Below, one piece after another: positions 1-8,234 of a stretch of 64,000 nt of DNA; the stretch's first letter is position 1; each line of letters opens with the position of its first letter. Both the position numbers and the translations under genes were made by a program. The notes beneath the pieces are model-generated. The model was not told the origin of the DNA. It saw only the letters and a list, made by a program, of their open reading frames with translations, and did not search any database. This DNA comes from an uncultured Lachnospiraceae bacterium (GTDB lineage: Bacteria; Bacillota; Clostridia; Lachnospirales; Lachnospiraceae): assembly GCA_910577175.1 (NCBI GenBank), contig CAJTLU010000009.1:6586-70585 (forward strand), in the 5' to 3' direction.

Positions 1-1
1 G

Positions 2-298
2 TCTAATTTCATGCAGCGTTCCTTCGGGGAGCGGATTGCGATGAATTCCCCGGTACAGGGAACGGCGGCGGATATTATGAAAATTGCGATGATTCGTGTT
101 GCCGGACGGCTGAAACGGGATAACAGCAGGGCAAAAATCGTACTGCAGGTGCACGACGAGCTGCTGGTAGAGACGCCGCAGGAGGAAACGGAGTATGTGA
201 TGCGCATACTGCGGGAAGAAATGATGGCGGCAGCAGAACTTTCCGTGCCTTTGGAGGTAAGTGTCAGCGTCGGGAGCGACTGGTACGAAACCAAGTAA
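2..298 (+). CDS. polA: DNA polymerase I, C-terminal fragment (cut by window edge)
   Basis: The last 98 residues of a family A DNA polymerase, open at the left edge of the window. The reading frame contains the end of the polymerase domain: an SPVQGTAADIMKIAM helix and the motif C sequence QVHDELLVE, whose Asp is a metal-binding catalytic residue in the family. DNA polymerase I fills gaps in lagging-strand synthesis and excision repair. The rest of the gene lies to the left, so nothing can be said about its exonuclease domains. It is followed after about 50 bp by coaE, a gene pair common in Firmicutes (the usual order is polA, sometimes mutM, then coaE). Confidence 0.95.
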   Translation, partial: SNFMQRSFGERIAMNSPVQGTAADIMKIAMIRVAGRLKRDNSRAKIVLQVHDELLVETPQEETEYVMRILREEMMAAAELSVPLEVSVSVGSDWYETK

Positions 299-350
299 CA
301 GCCAGAGATCTGGCGCAGACGGGCAGAGCACGCAGAATCGAGGAAGGACA

Positions 351-962
351 ATGAAGGTAATCGGAATCACAGGCGGCGTGGGGGCCGGAAAATCAACGGT
401 GGTCAGTATAATTGAAAAAAATGTTCGGACAGAGTATCTTCATTGCGATGCGATTGCACATGAGCTGATGGAGCCGGGCGGAAGCGCTTACCAGGAGTTA
501 TTGCGGCTGTTTGGCGAAGGAATCAGGAATGCGGACGGGACGATTCACCGCGGACGGCTGTACGAAGCTTCGTTTGGTGCCGGGCGGGTCAAAGAGCTGA
601 ATGCCTGCGTACATCCGAAGGTACGGGAGGCAGTGGAGGAGCGGATTGCGGCACTCCGTGCAGCCGGGTTTGACGGCTTTGTTTTCATTGAGGCGGCGCT
701 TTTCATTGAGGCAGGCTATAAGGAAATCTGTGACGAGCTCTGGTATGTATATGCGCCGGAGGAGGTCAGGCGCGAACGTCTGAAAAGAAACAGAGGTTAT
801 ACCGACGAAAAAGTGGATTCGATTATGGGACAGCAGGCATCCGAGGCGTTGTTTTTTGAACAGTGCGACTTTGTACTGTATAACGATTCGGCGCCGGAGG
901 ACTGTGAACGGCATATTATGGCGCAGGTCAGGAAGCATCAGAACGGGGAGGTGGTACAGTGA
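351..962 (+). CDS. coaE: Dephospho-CoA kinase
   Basis: A 203-residue protein, the usual CoaE size, catalysing the last step of coenzyme A synthesis: ATP-dependent phosphorylation of the 3'-hydroxyl of dephospho-CoA. The N-terminus has the P-loop GGVGAGKS (residues 8-15), followed by the family's HCDAIAHEL segment and the VHPKVREAVEERI helix. The start at 351 is chosen because it begins directly with the P-loop strand and follows an AGGAAGG ribosome site; the frame is open further upstream to 261, but that would overlap polA. The stop overlaps the GTG start of the next gene by two bases, suggesting translational coupling. Confidence 0.95.
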   Translation: MKVIGITGGVGAGKSTVVSIIEKNVRTEYLHCDAIAHELMEPGGSAYQELLRLFGEGIRNADGTIHRGRLYEASFGAGRVKELNACVHPKVREAVEERIAALRAAGFDGFVFIEAALFIEAGYKEICDELWYVYAPEEVRRERLKRNRGYTDEKVDSIMGQQASEALFFEQCDFVLYNDSAPEDCERHIMAQVRKHQNGEVVQ

Positions 963-3067
963 GCAATCAGGCGTATCCGGACAAAATGGTATTCGGGCTC
1001 GATATCGGGACCAGAAGCATTGTGGGAACCGTGGGCTATAAGACCACCGGAGGGTTTACCGTGGTGGCACAGTGTACGAGGCTGCATGAAACAAGGGCGA
1101 TGTTAGACGGTCAGATCCATGACATCGGCAGTGTGGCGGCGACAATTACAAAGGTCCGGAAGGAGTTAGAGCAGCAGACCGGCAGGAAGCTGAACGATGT
1201 CTGTATTGCGGCGGCAGGACGTGTGCTGCACACGGCGTCTGCCTCTGCGGAGCTCACATTTGACGAGGAAACAGTCATCGATGCAGAGCTCATTCATTCG
1301 TTAGAAATGCTCGGGGTAGAGAATGCGCATAAAAAGATGCGGGAGGAAACAAAGAACGGGGAGCATCATTTTTTCTGTGTCGCTTATACGGTGATGCATT
1401 ATTACCTGAACGGCTTTATGATTACAAATCTGGAGGAGCATAAGGCGCTTAGGATAGGCGCCGAGGTGCTGGCGACCTTTCTGCCGGACGAGGTGATTGA
1501 CGGGTTGTATTCCGCGGTCCAGAAGGCGGGCCTGCAGGTGGAGAATCTTACGCTTGAGCCGATTGCGGCAATGCAGGTGGCGATTCCGGAAAATTTCCGG
1601 ATGTTAAATATTGCGCTGGTGGATGTCGGAGCAGGAACGTCCGATATCTGCATTACCAAGGACGGGAGCGTGATTGCCTATGGTATGATACCGATGGCAG
1701 GGGACATGCTGACAGAAATTATTGCAAGAAAGCATCTTGTGGATTTTCAACAGGCGGAAAAAATCAAGCTTGAGGCCTCTGGCAAAAAGAAGACCATTAC
1801 ATACAAGGATATTATGGGACTGAAGCAGAAGGCGGAGCGAGAGGAGATTCTTTCCGATGTGGCGGATGGCATCCGTCAGATTACGAAAGAGGTGGCGGCG
1901 CAGATTACCGCATTAAACGGCGGAAAGCCGGTAAGCGCGGTGTTTGTCGTCGGCGGCGGCGGAAAGATTACCGGCTTTACGGAGCGTCTGGCGGAGGAGC
2001 TGAAGCTGCCAAAGGAGCGTGTGGCGCTGCGCGGGACAGAGGTTTTGTCTTTGGTTACGTTTTTGCAGGATGGAATCAAAAAGGACCCGCTTTTAGTTAC
2101 GCCAATCGGAATTTGTCTGAATTACTATGAACAGAGAAACAGCTTTATCTTTGTGCGCGTCAATGAGGAGAGGGTGAAGCTTTATAATAACGGAAAATTA
2201 ACGATTGTGGACGCGGCGGTGCAATGCGGCTATCCGAACGAGAAGCTGTTTCCGGAACGGGGACAGGAGCTGATTTTTACGGTCAACGGCGAAACGCGTA
2301 TGGTAAGGGGCGAGCCCGGAGAGGCTGCGGTGATTTTCCTGAACGGGAAGCCGGCGGGCATCAATGCGCCGATTGCACAGAATGATGAGATTGTAATTGA
2401 GGATTCCACCAAAGGGGCGCCGGGTTCCTGTACCATCGGGAAGCTTCCGGAGTTTAAGCAGACGTTGAGCTTTATGGTAAATGGAAGCAAGGTGACCTGT
2501 CCCCGCTATATGCAGGCAAACGGGGAAATGGTTTCAGAGTATTACGAGATTAAAGAAGGGGACGCGGTTGCTTCGATGGAATATTATACATTGGAGCAGG
2601 TACTTGCGTTTTTAGACATTGTGCCGCAGGGCAGGATTTATGTCAATCACGTTCCGGCGGGGGCGAAAGAAAAGATATACGAAAACTTTGTAATCAATAT
2701 GGATATCGAAGAACAGGTGTATCACCCGGGGCAGTATCAGGAGGAGCGTCTTTCAGCGGCAGAAGATGAGGCTGCCGCGGCAGAGGAACGGAGGGAGTCG
2801 CCATCGGCAGAAAGCGTGCCGCAGCCGGAGGCTCCGGGGACGGCAGAGGCGCCTGCAGCCACGGAACTCATCGTGCTTGTCAATAACCAGAAGACAGTGT
2901 TAAAGGGAAAAAGCTCCTACTTGCTGGTAGATGTACTGGATGTTGTTCCATTTTCCCTGGCAGAGTCGAATGGGCGCGAGGCGGTGGTGCGGGTCAACGG
3001 AACTGCTACAAATTTCACGCAGCCGCTTGCACAGGGAGATTTGATTGAGTTATACTGGAAAGAATAA
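959..3067 (+). CDS. FtsA/actin-like ATPase with long C-terminal extension
   Basis: A 702-residue protein starting at a GTG that overlaps the coaE stop. Residues about 10-380 form an actin/FtsA-type ATPase fold: phosphate-1 motif GLDIGTRS (13-20), phosphate-2 motif VDVGAGTSD (about 221) and adenosine motif VVGGGGKITGF (about 327). It is much longer than FtsA (about 420 residues). The C-terminal 300 residues show three segments of similar pattern, each with a strand ending VNG/VNN and a later ND/GDxIxxE-like or LAQGDLIELYW strand, which suggests repeated beta-grasp-like domains; a Glu/Ala/Pro-rich linker precedes the last. No membrane-targeting amphipathic tail was recognised. Proteins of this type are annotated as cell-division FtsA-like in Clostridia, but the role is inferred from the ATPase fold only. 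Confidence 0.8.
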   Translation: MSNQAYPDKMVFGLDIGTRSIVGTVGYKTTGGFTVVAQCTRLHETRAMLDGQIHDIGSVAATITKVRKELEQQTGRKLNDVCIAAAGRVLHTASASAELTFDEETVIDAELIHSLEMLGVENAHKKMREETKNGEHHFFCVAYTVMHYYLNGFMITNLEEHKALRIGAEVLATFLPDEVIDGLYSAVQKAGLQVENLTLEPIAAMQVAIPENFRMLNIALVDVGAGTSDICITKDGSVIAYGMIPMAGDMLTEIIARKHLVDFQQAEKIKLEASGKKKTITYKDIMGLKQKAEREEILSDVADGIRQITKEVAAQITALNGGKPVSAVFVVGGGGKITGFTERLAEELKLPKERVALRGTEVLSLVTFLQDGIKKDPLLVTPIGICLNYYEQRNSFIFVRVNEERVKLYNNGKLTIVDAAVQCGYPNEKLFPERGQELIFTVNGETRMVRGEPGEAAVIFLNGKPAGINAPIAQNDEIVIEDSTKGAPGSCTIGKLPEFKQTLSFMVNGSKVTCPRYMQANGEMVSEYYEIKEGDAVASMEYYTLEQVLAFLDIVPQGRIYVNHVPAGAKEKIYENFVINMDIEEQVYHPGQYQEERLSAAEDEAAAAEERRESPSAESVPQPEAPGTAEAPAATELIVLVNNQKTVLKGKSSYLLVDVLDVVPFSLAESNGREAVVRVNGTATNFTQPLAQGDLIELYWKE

Positions 3068-3106
3068 TGTTCCTATAGGGAAAGAACAGAAGAAAGAAGG
3101 GTTTTT

Positions 3107-3931
3107 GTGAAAGTATGTGCGATTGCCAGCGGAAGCAGCGGGAATTGTGTTTATATCGGACACGGAGGGACGCATCTTCTGGTGGATGCCGGAATCAGCG
3201 GAAAAAAGATTGAGCAGGCGTTGTTTTCACTTGGGACGGCACCGGAGACGTTAGACGGGATTCTGATTACGCATGAGCATTCCGACCATATCCAGGGAAT
3301 CGGCGTCCTTGCAAGACGTTACGGGATACCGCTGTACGCGACGGCGGAGACATTATGCGGAATGCTAAAGGGCAGAACAAACATAGGACGGATTCCGGAG
3401 AAACAGCTGCATGAGGTAACTCCGGAAAAGAAGCTTTTGTTTGGCGAAATTGCCGTGACGCCATTTCCTATCTCGCATGACGCAGGAAAGCCGGTATGCT
3501 ATACGTTTGAGGCGGACGGCTGCAAGGCGGCGCTGGCAACGGATCTTGGAACTTATGATGAGCGTACGGTTGCGGCGCTTGCAGATGCACAGATTCTGTA
3601 CCTGGAGGCAAACCATGATGTCAATATGCTGATGGTAGGCACCTATCCATATTATTTGAAGCAGCGTATCCTGGGCGAGCGGGGGCATCTTTCCAACGAC
3701 GCCGCGGCAAAGCTCGTCTGCGAGCTGCTGCATCCGCAGCTGCGTTATGTAATACTGGCGCATTTAAGCAAGGAAAATAACCTTCCGGAGCTTGCGTACG
3801 AGACGGTCCGGCTTGAACTGCAGAACGCGGTAAAGGAAAAGGAGCTGTTGATGCCGGAGCTGTTTGTAGCAAACAGGGATGTGCCGTCCAGAATGGTAAG
3901 TATCGGAGAAGAAATAAAATTGTTCGCGTAA
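3107..3931 (+). CDS. Metallo-beta-lactamase-fold hydrolase, WalJ/YycJ-like
   Basis: A 274-residue member of the metallo-beta-lactamase superfamily. The metal-binding signature THEHSDHIQG lies at about residues 54-63 (HxHxDH), followed by SHDAGKP and a later LEANHD segment and AHLS near residue 222, as in the WalJ/YycJ group. WalJ proteins in Firmicutes are linked to cell-wall and replication coordination and are thought to act as 5'-3' exonuclease-like enzymes; here there is no walK-walR neighbour, so only the fold is certain. It starts with GTG, 7 bases after an AGAAAGAAGG ribosome site. Confidence 0.82.
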   Translation: MKVCAIASGSSGNCVYIGHGGTHLLVDAGISGKKIEQALFSLGTAPETLDGILITHEHSDHIQGIGVLARRYGIPLYATAETLCGMLKGRTNIGRIPEKQLHEVTPEKKLLFGEIAVTPFPISHDAGKPVCYTFEADGCKAALATDLGTYDERTVAALADAQILYLEANHDVNMLMVGTYPYYLKQRILGERGHLSNDAAAKLVCELLHPQLRYVILAHLSKENNLPELAYETVRLELQNAVKEKELLMPELFVANRDVPSRMVSIGEEIKLFA

Positions 3932-3959
3932 ATAAAAAAGACAGCAGGAGGAATCAACA

Positions 3960-4232
3960 ATGAAGAAAACAATTATAACGGTAGTAGGAAAGGACTGTGT
4001 CGGGATTATTGCAAAGGTATGTACGTATCTTGCGGAAAACGGGGTAAATATCCTCGATATTTCCCAGACAATCGTACAGGATTATTTTAATATGATGATG
4101 ATAGTAGATGCTAACAGTGCGAAAAAGGAATTTCATCAGATTGCAGAGGAGCTTGAGGTGCTCGGAAAAGAAATCGGAGTTATCATTAAAGCGCAGCATG
4201 AGGATATTTTTGCGATGATGCACCGCATCTGA
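3960..4232 (+). CDS. ACT domain protein (UPF0237 type)
   Basis: A 90-residue protein that is essentially one ACT domain: MKKTIITVVGKDCVGIIAKV at the N-terminus matches the beta-alpha ligand site of ACT regulatory modules, followed by the ILDISQTIVQDYFNM strand pair. Stand-alone ACT proteins of this type are regulators presumed to sense an amino acid or other small molecule; the ligand is unknown. An AGGAGG ribosome site lies 9 bases before the ATG. It lies directly before the PFL/DUF711 gene, an arrangement seen widely in Firmicutes, so the two are probably co-transcribed. Confidence 0.9.
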   Translation: MKKTIITVVGKDCVGIIAKVCTYLAENGVNILDISQTIVQDYFNMMMIVDANSAKKEFHQIAEELEVLGKEIGVIIKAQHEDIFAMMHRI

Positions 4233-4291
4233 GCACAGCAAAATGCCCGGAGGAAAGCGGCGGCAGAGTTGAAAGGAGAAAGGGAAGAAGC

Positions 4292-5656
4292 ATGATTAAT
4301 ATCCATGAAGTGATAGAGACCAACCAGATGATTGAAAAGGAAAATCTGGATGTGCGCACAATTACGCTCGGAATCAGTCTGTTAGATTGCATTGACAGCA
4401 ATTTAGAGGAATTAAACCGTAAGATTTATGAAAAAATAACAACAAAAGCGAAAAATCTCGTAGCAGTCGGGGAGAGTCTGGAAAAAGAGTTCGGGATTCC
4501 GATTGTAAATAAGAGGATTTCCGTTACGCCAATTGCACTGATAGGCGCTTCTGCCTGCAAAAGACCGGAGGACTTTGCAGAAATTGCAAAAAATCTGGAC
4601 CGTGCTGCAAAGACGGTCGGCGTGAATTTTCTCGGCGGCTACTCGGCGCTGGTTTGTAAGGGTATGACCGAGGCGGACAGGCTGTTAATCGAGTCCATTC
4701 CGCAGGCGCTTTCGGAAACGGAGCGCGTCTGCTCTTCCGTCAATGTCGGCTCCACGCGTACCGGTATCAATATGGATGCCGTGCGCCTGATGGGGGAAAT
4801 CGTAGTAAAAACCGCTGAGGCAACAAAAGAAAGGGACTCCCTTGGCTGTGCTAAATTGGTGATATTCTGCAATGCACCGGACGACAACCCGTTTATGGCG
4901 GGCGCCTTCCACGGCGTGACCGAGGCGGACGCCATTATTAACGTAGGGGTCAGCGGTCCGGGTGTTGTAAAGACGGCGCTTTCTGCGGTCCGTGGGGCAG
5001 ATTTCGGGACGCTTTGCGAAACGATTAAAAAGACGGCGTTTAAGATTACCCGTGTGGGCCAGCTTGTAGCCTCCGAGGCGTCAAAGGCACTTGGCGTCCC
5101 GTTTGGTATCGTAGATTTATCGCTTGCGCCGACGCCGGCTGTCGGGGATTCCGTTGCGGAGATTTTACAGGAAATCGGGCTGGAATTTCCGGGTGCGCCG
5201 GGAACGACTGCGGCGCTTGCCCTGTTAAATGACCAGGTAAAGAAGGGCGGCGTTATGGCTTCCTCTTATGTGGGAGGTCTGAGCGGCGCATTTATTCCGG
5301 TCAGCGAGGACCAGGGGATGATTGATGCCGTACAGGCAGGTGCGCTTACGTTGGAAAAGCTGGAGGCGATGACTTGTGTCTGTTCGGTGGGGCTGGATAT
5401 GATTGCAATTCCGGGGGATACTACGGCGGCAACAGTGTCCGGCATTATTGCGGACGAGATGGCAATCGGCATGGTGAATGCAAAGACAACAGCAGTGCGT
5501 CTGATTCCGGTTATCGGAAAGACGGTAGGGGATATGGTGGAATTTGGCGGATTACTTGGTTATGCGCCGATTATGCCGGTCAATCCTTTTTCCTGTGACG
5601 CATTTATCAAACGGAATGGCAGGATTCCGGCGCCGATTCACAGCTTTAAGAATTAG
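4292..5656 (+). CDS. PFL family protein (UPF0210/DUF711)
   Basis: A 454-residue protein of the widely conserved UPF0210 (DUF711) family, length typical. Recognisable stretches include the N-terminal NIHEVIETNQMIEKENLDVR, the VNVGSTRTGINMDAV segment, and the glycine-rich GVTEADAIINVGVSGPGVV. The family is structurally distant from pyruvate formate-lyase and its reaction is not established. Together with the preceding ACT protein it forms a two-gene unit. Ribosome site AAAGGAGAAAGGGAAG is immediately upstream. The gene is intact, with no sign of transfer. Confidence 0.92.
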   Translation: MINIHEVIETNQMIEKENLDVRTITLGISLLDCIDSNLEELNRKIYEKITTKAKNLVAVGESLEKEFGIPIVNKRISVTPIALIGASACKRPEDFAEIAKNLDRAAKTVGVNFLGGYSALVCKGMTEADRLLIESIPQALSETERVCSSVNVGSTRTGINMDAVRLMGEIVVKTAEATKERDSLGCAKLVIFCNAPDDNPFMAGAFHGVTEADAIINVGVSGPGVVKTALSAVRGADFGTLCETIKKTAFKITRVGQLVASEASKALGVPFGIVDLSLAPTPAVGDSVAEILQEIGLEFPGAPGTTAALALLNDQVKKGGVMASSYVGGLSGAFIPVSEDQGMIDAVQAGALTLEKLEAMTCVCSVGLDMIAIPGDTTAATVSGIIADEMAIGMVNAKTTAVRLIPVIGKTVGDMVEFGGLLGYAPIMPVNPFSCDAFIKRNGRIPAPIHSFKN

Positions 5657-5668
5657 GAGGCAGAACAG

Positions 5669-7132
5669 ATGCTTGCAGAACTGGAAGCAATCGATTACAA
5701 AAACGTACTGTATTACTTTTCGGAATTGTCAGCAATTCCGCACGGCTCAGGGAATACCAAGGGGATTGCGGATTATCTGGAGAATTTTTTAAAGGAGCGG
5801 AACATACGTTATATTCGGGATGCCGCGGATAATATTATCTGCTATCAGGCGGCTACTCCGGGATATGAGGCGTTTCAGACAGTGATTCTGCAGGGGCATA
5901 TGGATATGGTCTGTGCAAAGGAAGCGGATTCCGCCCATGACTTTTTAAAGGACGGGATACGACTGCAGACCGATGGCGAATGGCTGTTTGCAGATAAGAC
6001 GACACTCGGCGGGGATGACGGGATTGCAGTGGCGTATTGTATGGCATTGCTTTCCGATGAAACGCTGCAGCATCCGGCGTTGGAAATTGTGATTACGACC
6101 GATGAGGAGACCGGGATGAACGGGGCAAAGGTATTGGAGGCGTCGGCGTTTTCCGGAAAATATATGATTAACCTTGACTCAGAGGAAGAGAATGTGGTAC
6201 TCTGTGGATGTGCCGGCGGAGCGCGGATGACGGGAAAGCTTCCGTTAAAGCGGATTCCGGCGGCGGGAACGACGGTAAATGTGACGGTGTGCGGCCTTGC
6301 GGGCGGGCATTCCGGCGTGGAAATCGACAAAAACAGGACGAATGCCATCTTGCTTCTGGCAAGGTATCTGTTTACCTTAAGAGAGAAGGTTCCGTTTTTG
6401 CTTGCGGATTTTTCGGGAGGACAGAAGGATAATGCAATTCCGAGAGAGGCAGAGGCGCTTCTTTTGTTCCCGGAGGGGCTGTCGGAGGAAGACAGGAAGA
6501 CGGCGGAGGAGACCGCTGCCGGTCTGATGGCGGAACTTCGTGCGGCAGAGCCTGATGTCTGTCTGCGCTTTTTGGTGCAGGAGGAGACGGCGGAGGAGGT
6601 GCCGGTACTGCATCCGGTGTCCTTTGAAAAGCTTCTGTGTCTTTTTCTGCATGCGCCGGACGGAGTACAGGTAAGGAGCGCGGAGATTCCGGGTCTGGTA
6701 GAAAGCTCTTTAAATCTCGGTGTCTGCCGTACAGGAGCGCAGGAGATTTCGCTCTGCTGGGCACTTCGCAGCAGCAAAAAAAGCTATTTGTCCTTTTTGC
6801 AGGAAAAGCTTGCGTACCTGATTGACTTTCTGGGCGGAGACTGGCATGTGTCCGGGGAATACCCGGCGTGGGAATATAACGAAGAGTCGAGGCTCCGGGA
6901 GATTTATTGCGAAGCGTATCTTTCCCTGACCGGGAAGCGTCCGGAGACTGCCGTGATTCATGCCGGGCTCGAGTGCGGAATTTTTGCGGAAAAGCTCCCG
7001 GGGCTGGATATGATAGCAGTCGGTCCGGAGATGCGGGACGTCCACACGCCGGCGGAGAAGCTGAACATTGCTTCGGCACTGCGGATTTACAGGCTGTTAG
7101 AGAAAATACTTGCAGATGGCAGAATATCGTGA
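5669..7132 (+). CDS. pepD: Aminoacyl-histidine dipeptidase (cytosol non-specific dipeptidase)
   Basis: A 487-residue M20-family metallopeptidase of the PepD (carnosinase-like) type that hydrolyses Xaa-His and other dipeptides in the cytosol. Metal and catalytic motifs are visible: LQGHMDMVCA (His about 77, Asp two residues on), TTLGGDDGIAVAYC (bridging Asp about 119), TTDEETGMNGA (catalytic Glu about 147) and LDSEEE. The dimerisation lid domain occupies roughly residues 190-370, and the C-terminal IHAGLECGIF and VGPEMRDVHTPAEKL segments complete the active site. The start follows a TAGGAGGCAG ribosome site 12 bp after the PFL gene stop, so it may share that transcript. Confidence 0.95.
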   Translation: MLAELEAIDYKNVLYYFSELSAIPHGSGNTKGIADYLENFLKERNIRYIRDAADNIICYQAATPGYEAFQTVILQGHMDMVCAKEADSAHDFLKDGIRLQTDGEWLFADKTTLGGDDGIAVAYCMALLSDETLQHPALEIVITTDEETGMNGAKVLEASAFSGKYMINLDSEEENVVLCGCAGGARMTGKLPLKRIPAAGTTVNVTVCGLAGGHSGVEIDKNRTNAILLLARYLFTLREKVPFLLADFSGGQKDNAIPREAEALLLFPEGLSEEDRKTAEETAAGLMAELRAAEPDVCLRFLVQEETAEEVPVLHPVSFEKLLCLFLHAPDGVQVRSAEIPGLVESSLNLGVCRTGAQEISLCWALRSSKKSYLSFLQEKLAYLIDFLGGDWHVSGEYPAWEYNEESRLREIYCEAYLSLTGKRPETAVIHAGLECGIFAEKLPGLDMIAVGPEMRDVHTPAEKLNIASALRIYRLLEKILADGRIS

Positions 7133-7151
7133 TATTCTTTGGAGAGAGTTT

Positions 7152-8207
7152 ATGAAGAAGAAAAAAAAGAAGAAAAAACTGGAGACCCTGGCGCTGGGAG
7201 TTGCTGCATTTGTGACAGTAACGGCAGCGGCTCTGTTGTTCCTTTTATACACGTCGGCCGGCAAAAGACTGACATCGAAAGCAGTGGCAGGGTATCTGCA
7301 CGGTGCGGTAAATTATGTTGCAGGGGACATTACGAAGCCTCCTGCAGAAAAAGAAACGTGGAACGGGACGGGAAATCAGGGTGGAAAAGAAGAAAAAGAG
7401 GAGCAGGATCCGAAAGAGCAAAAGGAGCTGTATCATATCCTGTTGTTAGGAGAGGAGGCAATCGGTTCTTCGGCAGGAAAGGGAAGGACCGACGCTATTT
7501 TACTGGTCACTGTGGACGCCGGCGCCAAAAGAGTTTCGGTAACGTCGATTCTGCGTGATACGTATGTAGAGCCGGACGGGATGAATCCGTGCAAAATCAA
7601 TGCGGTCTATGCAAGGCTCGGGGTAAAGGGCCTGTATGAAATCTTGTATGAGAAGCTTGGCGTATGGCCGGACGGCTATGCCAAGGTCGGCTTTGACAGC
7701 TTTGAGAAAATCATCGATTTGCTCGGAGGGGCAGAGGTTACATTGACAGAGGAAGAAGCGCGTTACCTGAATACGCACAATTATATTTCCAAAAAGGAAT
7801 ACCGGAATGTGAAAAGCGGGACGCAGGTGCTGAACGGAAATCAGACGCTTGGCTACTGCCGTGTGAGGTATGTGGCAAATTGTAACGGGACAAAGCACGA
7901 TTATGGCCGGACGGAACGGCAGCGCATGGTATTGAAGAATCTGTTTGAGCGTTATAAGTCGGCAGGAGTCACGAAATGGGCAAAGATATTAAAAGAGGCA
8001 CTTGGCTATGTAGAAACCGATATTACCGAAAAGACGCTTGAGAATCTTATTTTTGCGGTATATAATAACGGAATAAAGACAATGGAGCAGCATCAGCTGC
8101 CGGCAAAGGGAACATATGAAGAACCAAAAGCTGTCGGGAGTGTCACCAGTCCGCTGGTTGTAGACTGGAAGACGAACAGGGAGCTGTTTTGGAAAGCTTT
8201 GGAGTAA
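7152..8207 (+). CDS. LCP (LytR-CpsA-Psr) family wall-polymer transferase 1
   Basis: A 351-residue membrane-anchored LCP protein. A short lysine-rich cytoplasmic N-terminus (eight Lys after Met) is followed by one membrane segment at about residues 12-33 and an extracellular LCP domain: LLLGEEAIG (about 98), KGRTDAILLVT, SILRDTYVEPDG, and the C-terminal GYCRVRYVANCNGTKHDYGRTERQR with the conserved Arg residues that bind the polyprenyl pyrophosphate. LCP enzymes transfer anionic or sugar polymers from undecaprenyl carriers to peptidoglycan. The start at 7152 is chosen over an in-frame ATG at 7110 because GGAGAG lies just upstream and the longer form would overlap pepD. A second LCP gene follows. 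Confidence 0.9.
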   Translation: MKKKKKKKKLETLALGVAAFVTVTAAALLFLLYTSAGKRLTSKAVAGYLHGAVNYVAGDITKPPAEKETWNGTGNQGGKEEKEEQDPKEQKELYHILLLGEEAIGSSAGKGRTDAILLVTVDAGAKRVSVTSILRDTYVEPDGMNPCKINAVYARLGVKGLYEILYEKLGVWPDGYAKVGFDSFEKIIDLLGGAEVTLTEEEARYLNTHNYISKKEYRNVKSGTQVLNGNQTLGYCRVRYVANCNGTKHDYGRTERQRMVLKNLFERYKSAGVTKWAKILKEALGYVETDITEKTLENLIFAVYNNGIKTMEQHQLPAKGTYEEPKAVGSVTSPLVVDWKTNRELFWKALE

Positions 8208-8234
8208 GGATAGAAGGAGAAAAGGTGAGAACCC

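Noticed and set aside
5875..6777. Long antisense open frame opposite pepD (300 codons)
   Set aside because: Ser/Pro-rich, no ribosome site or family resemblance, and fully covered by a well-supported enzyme gene.
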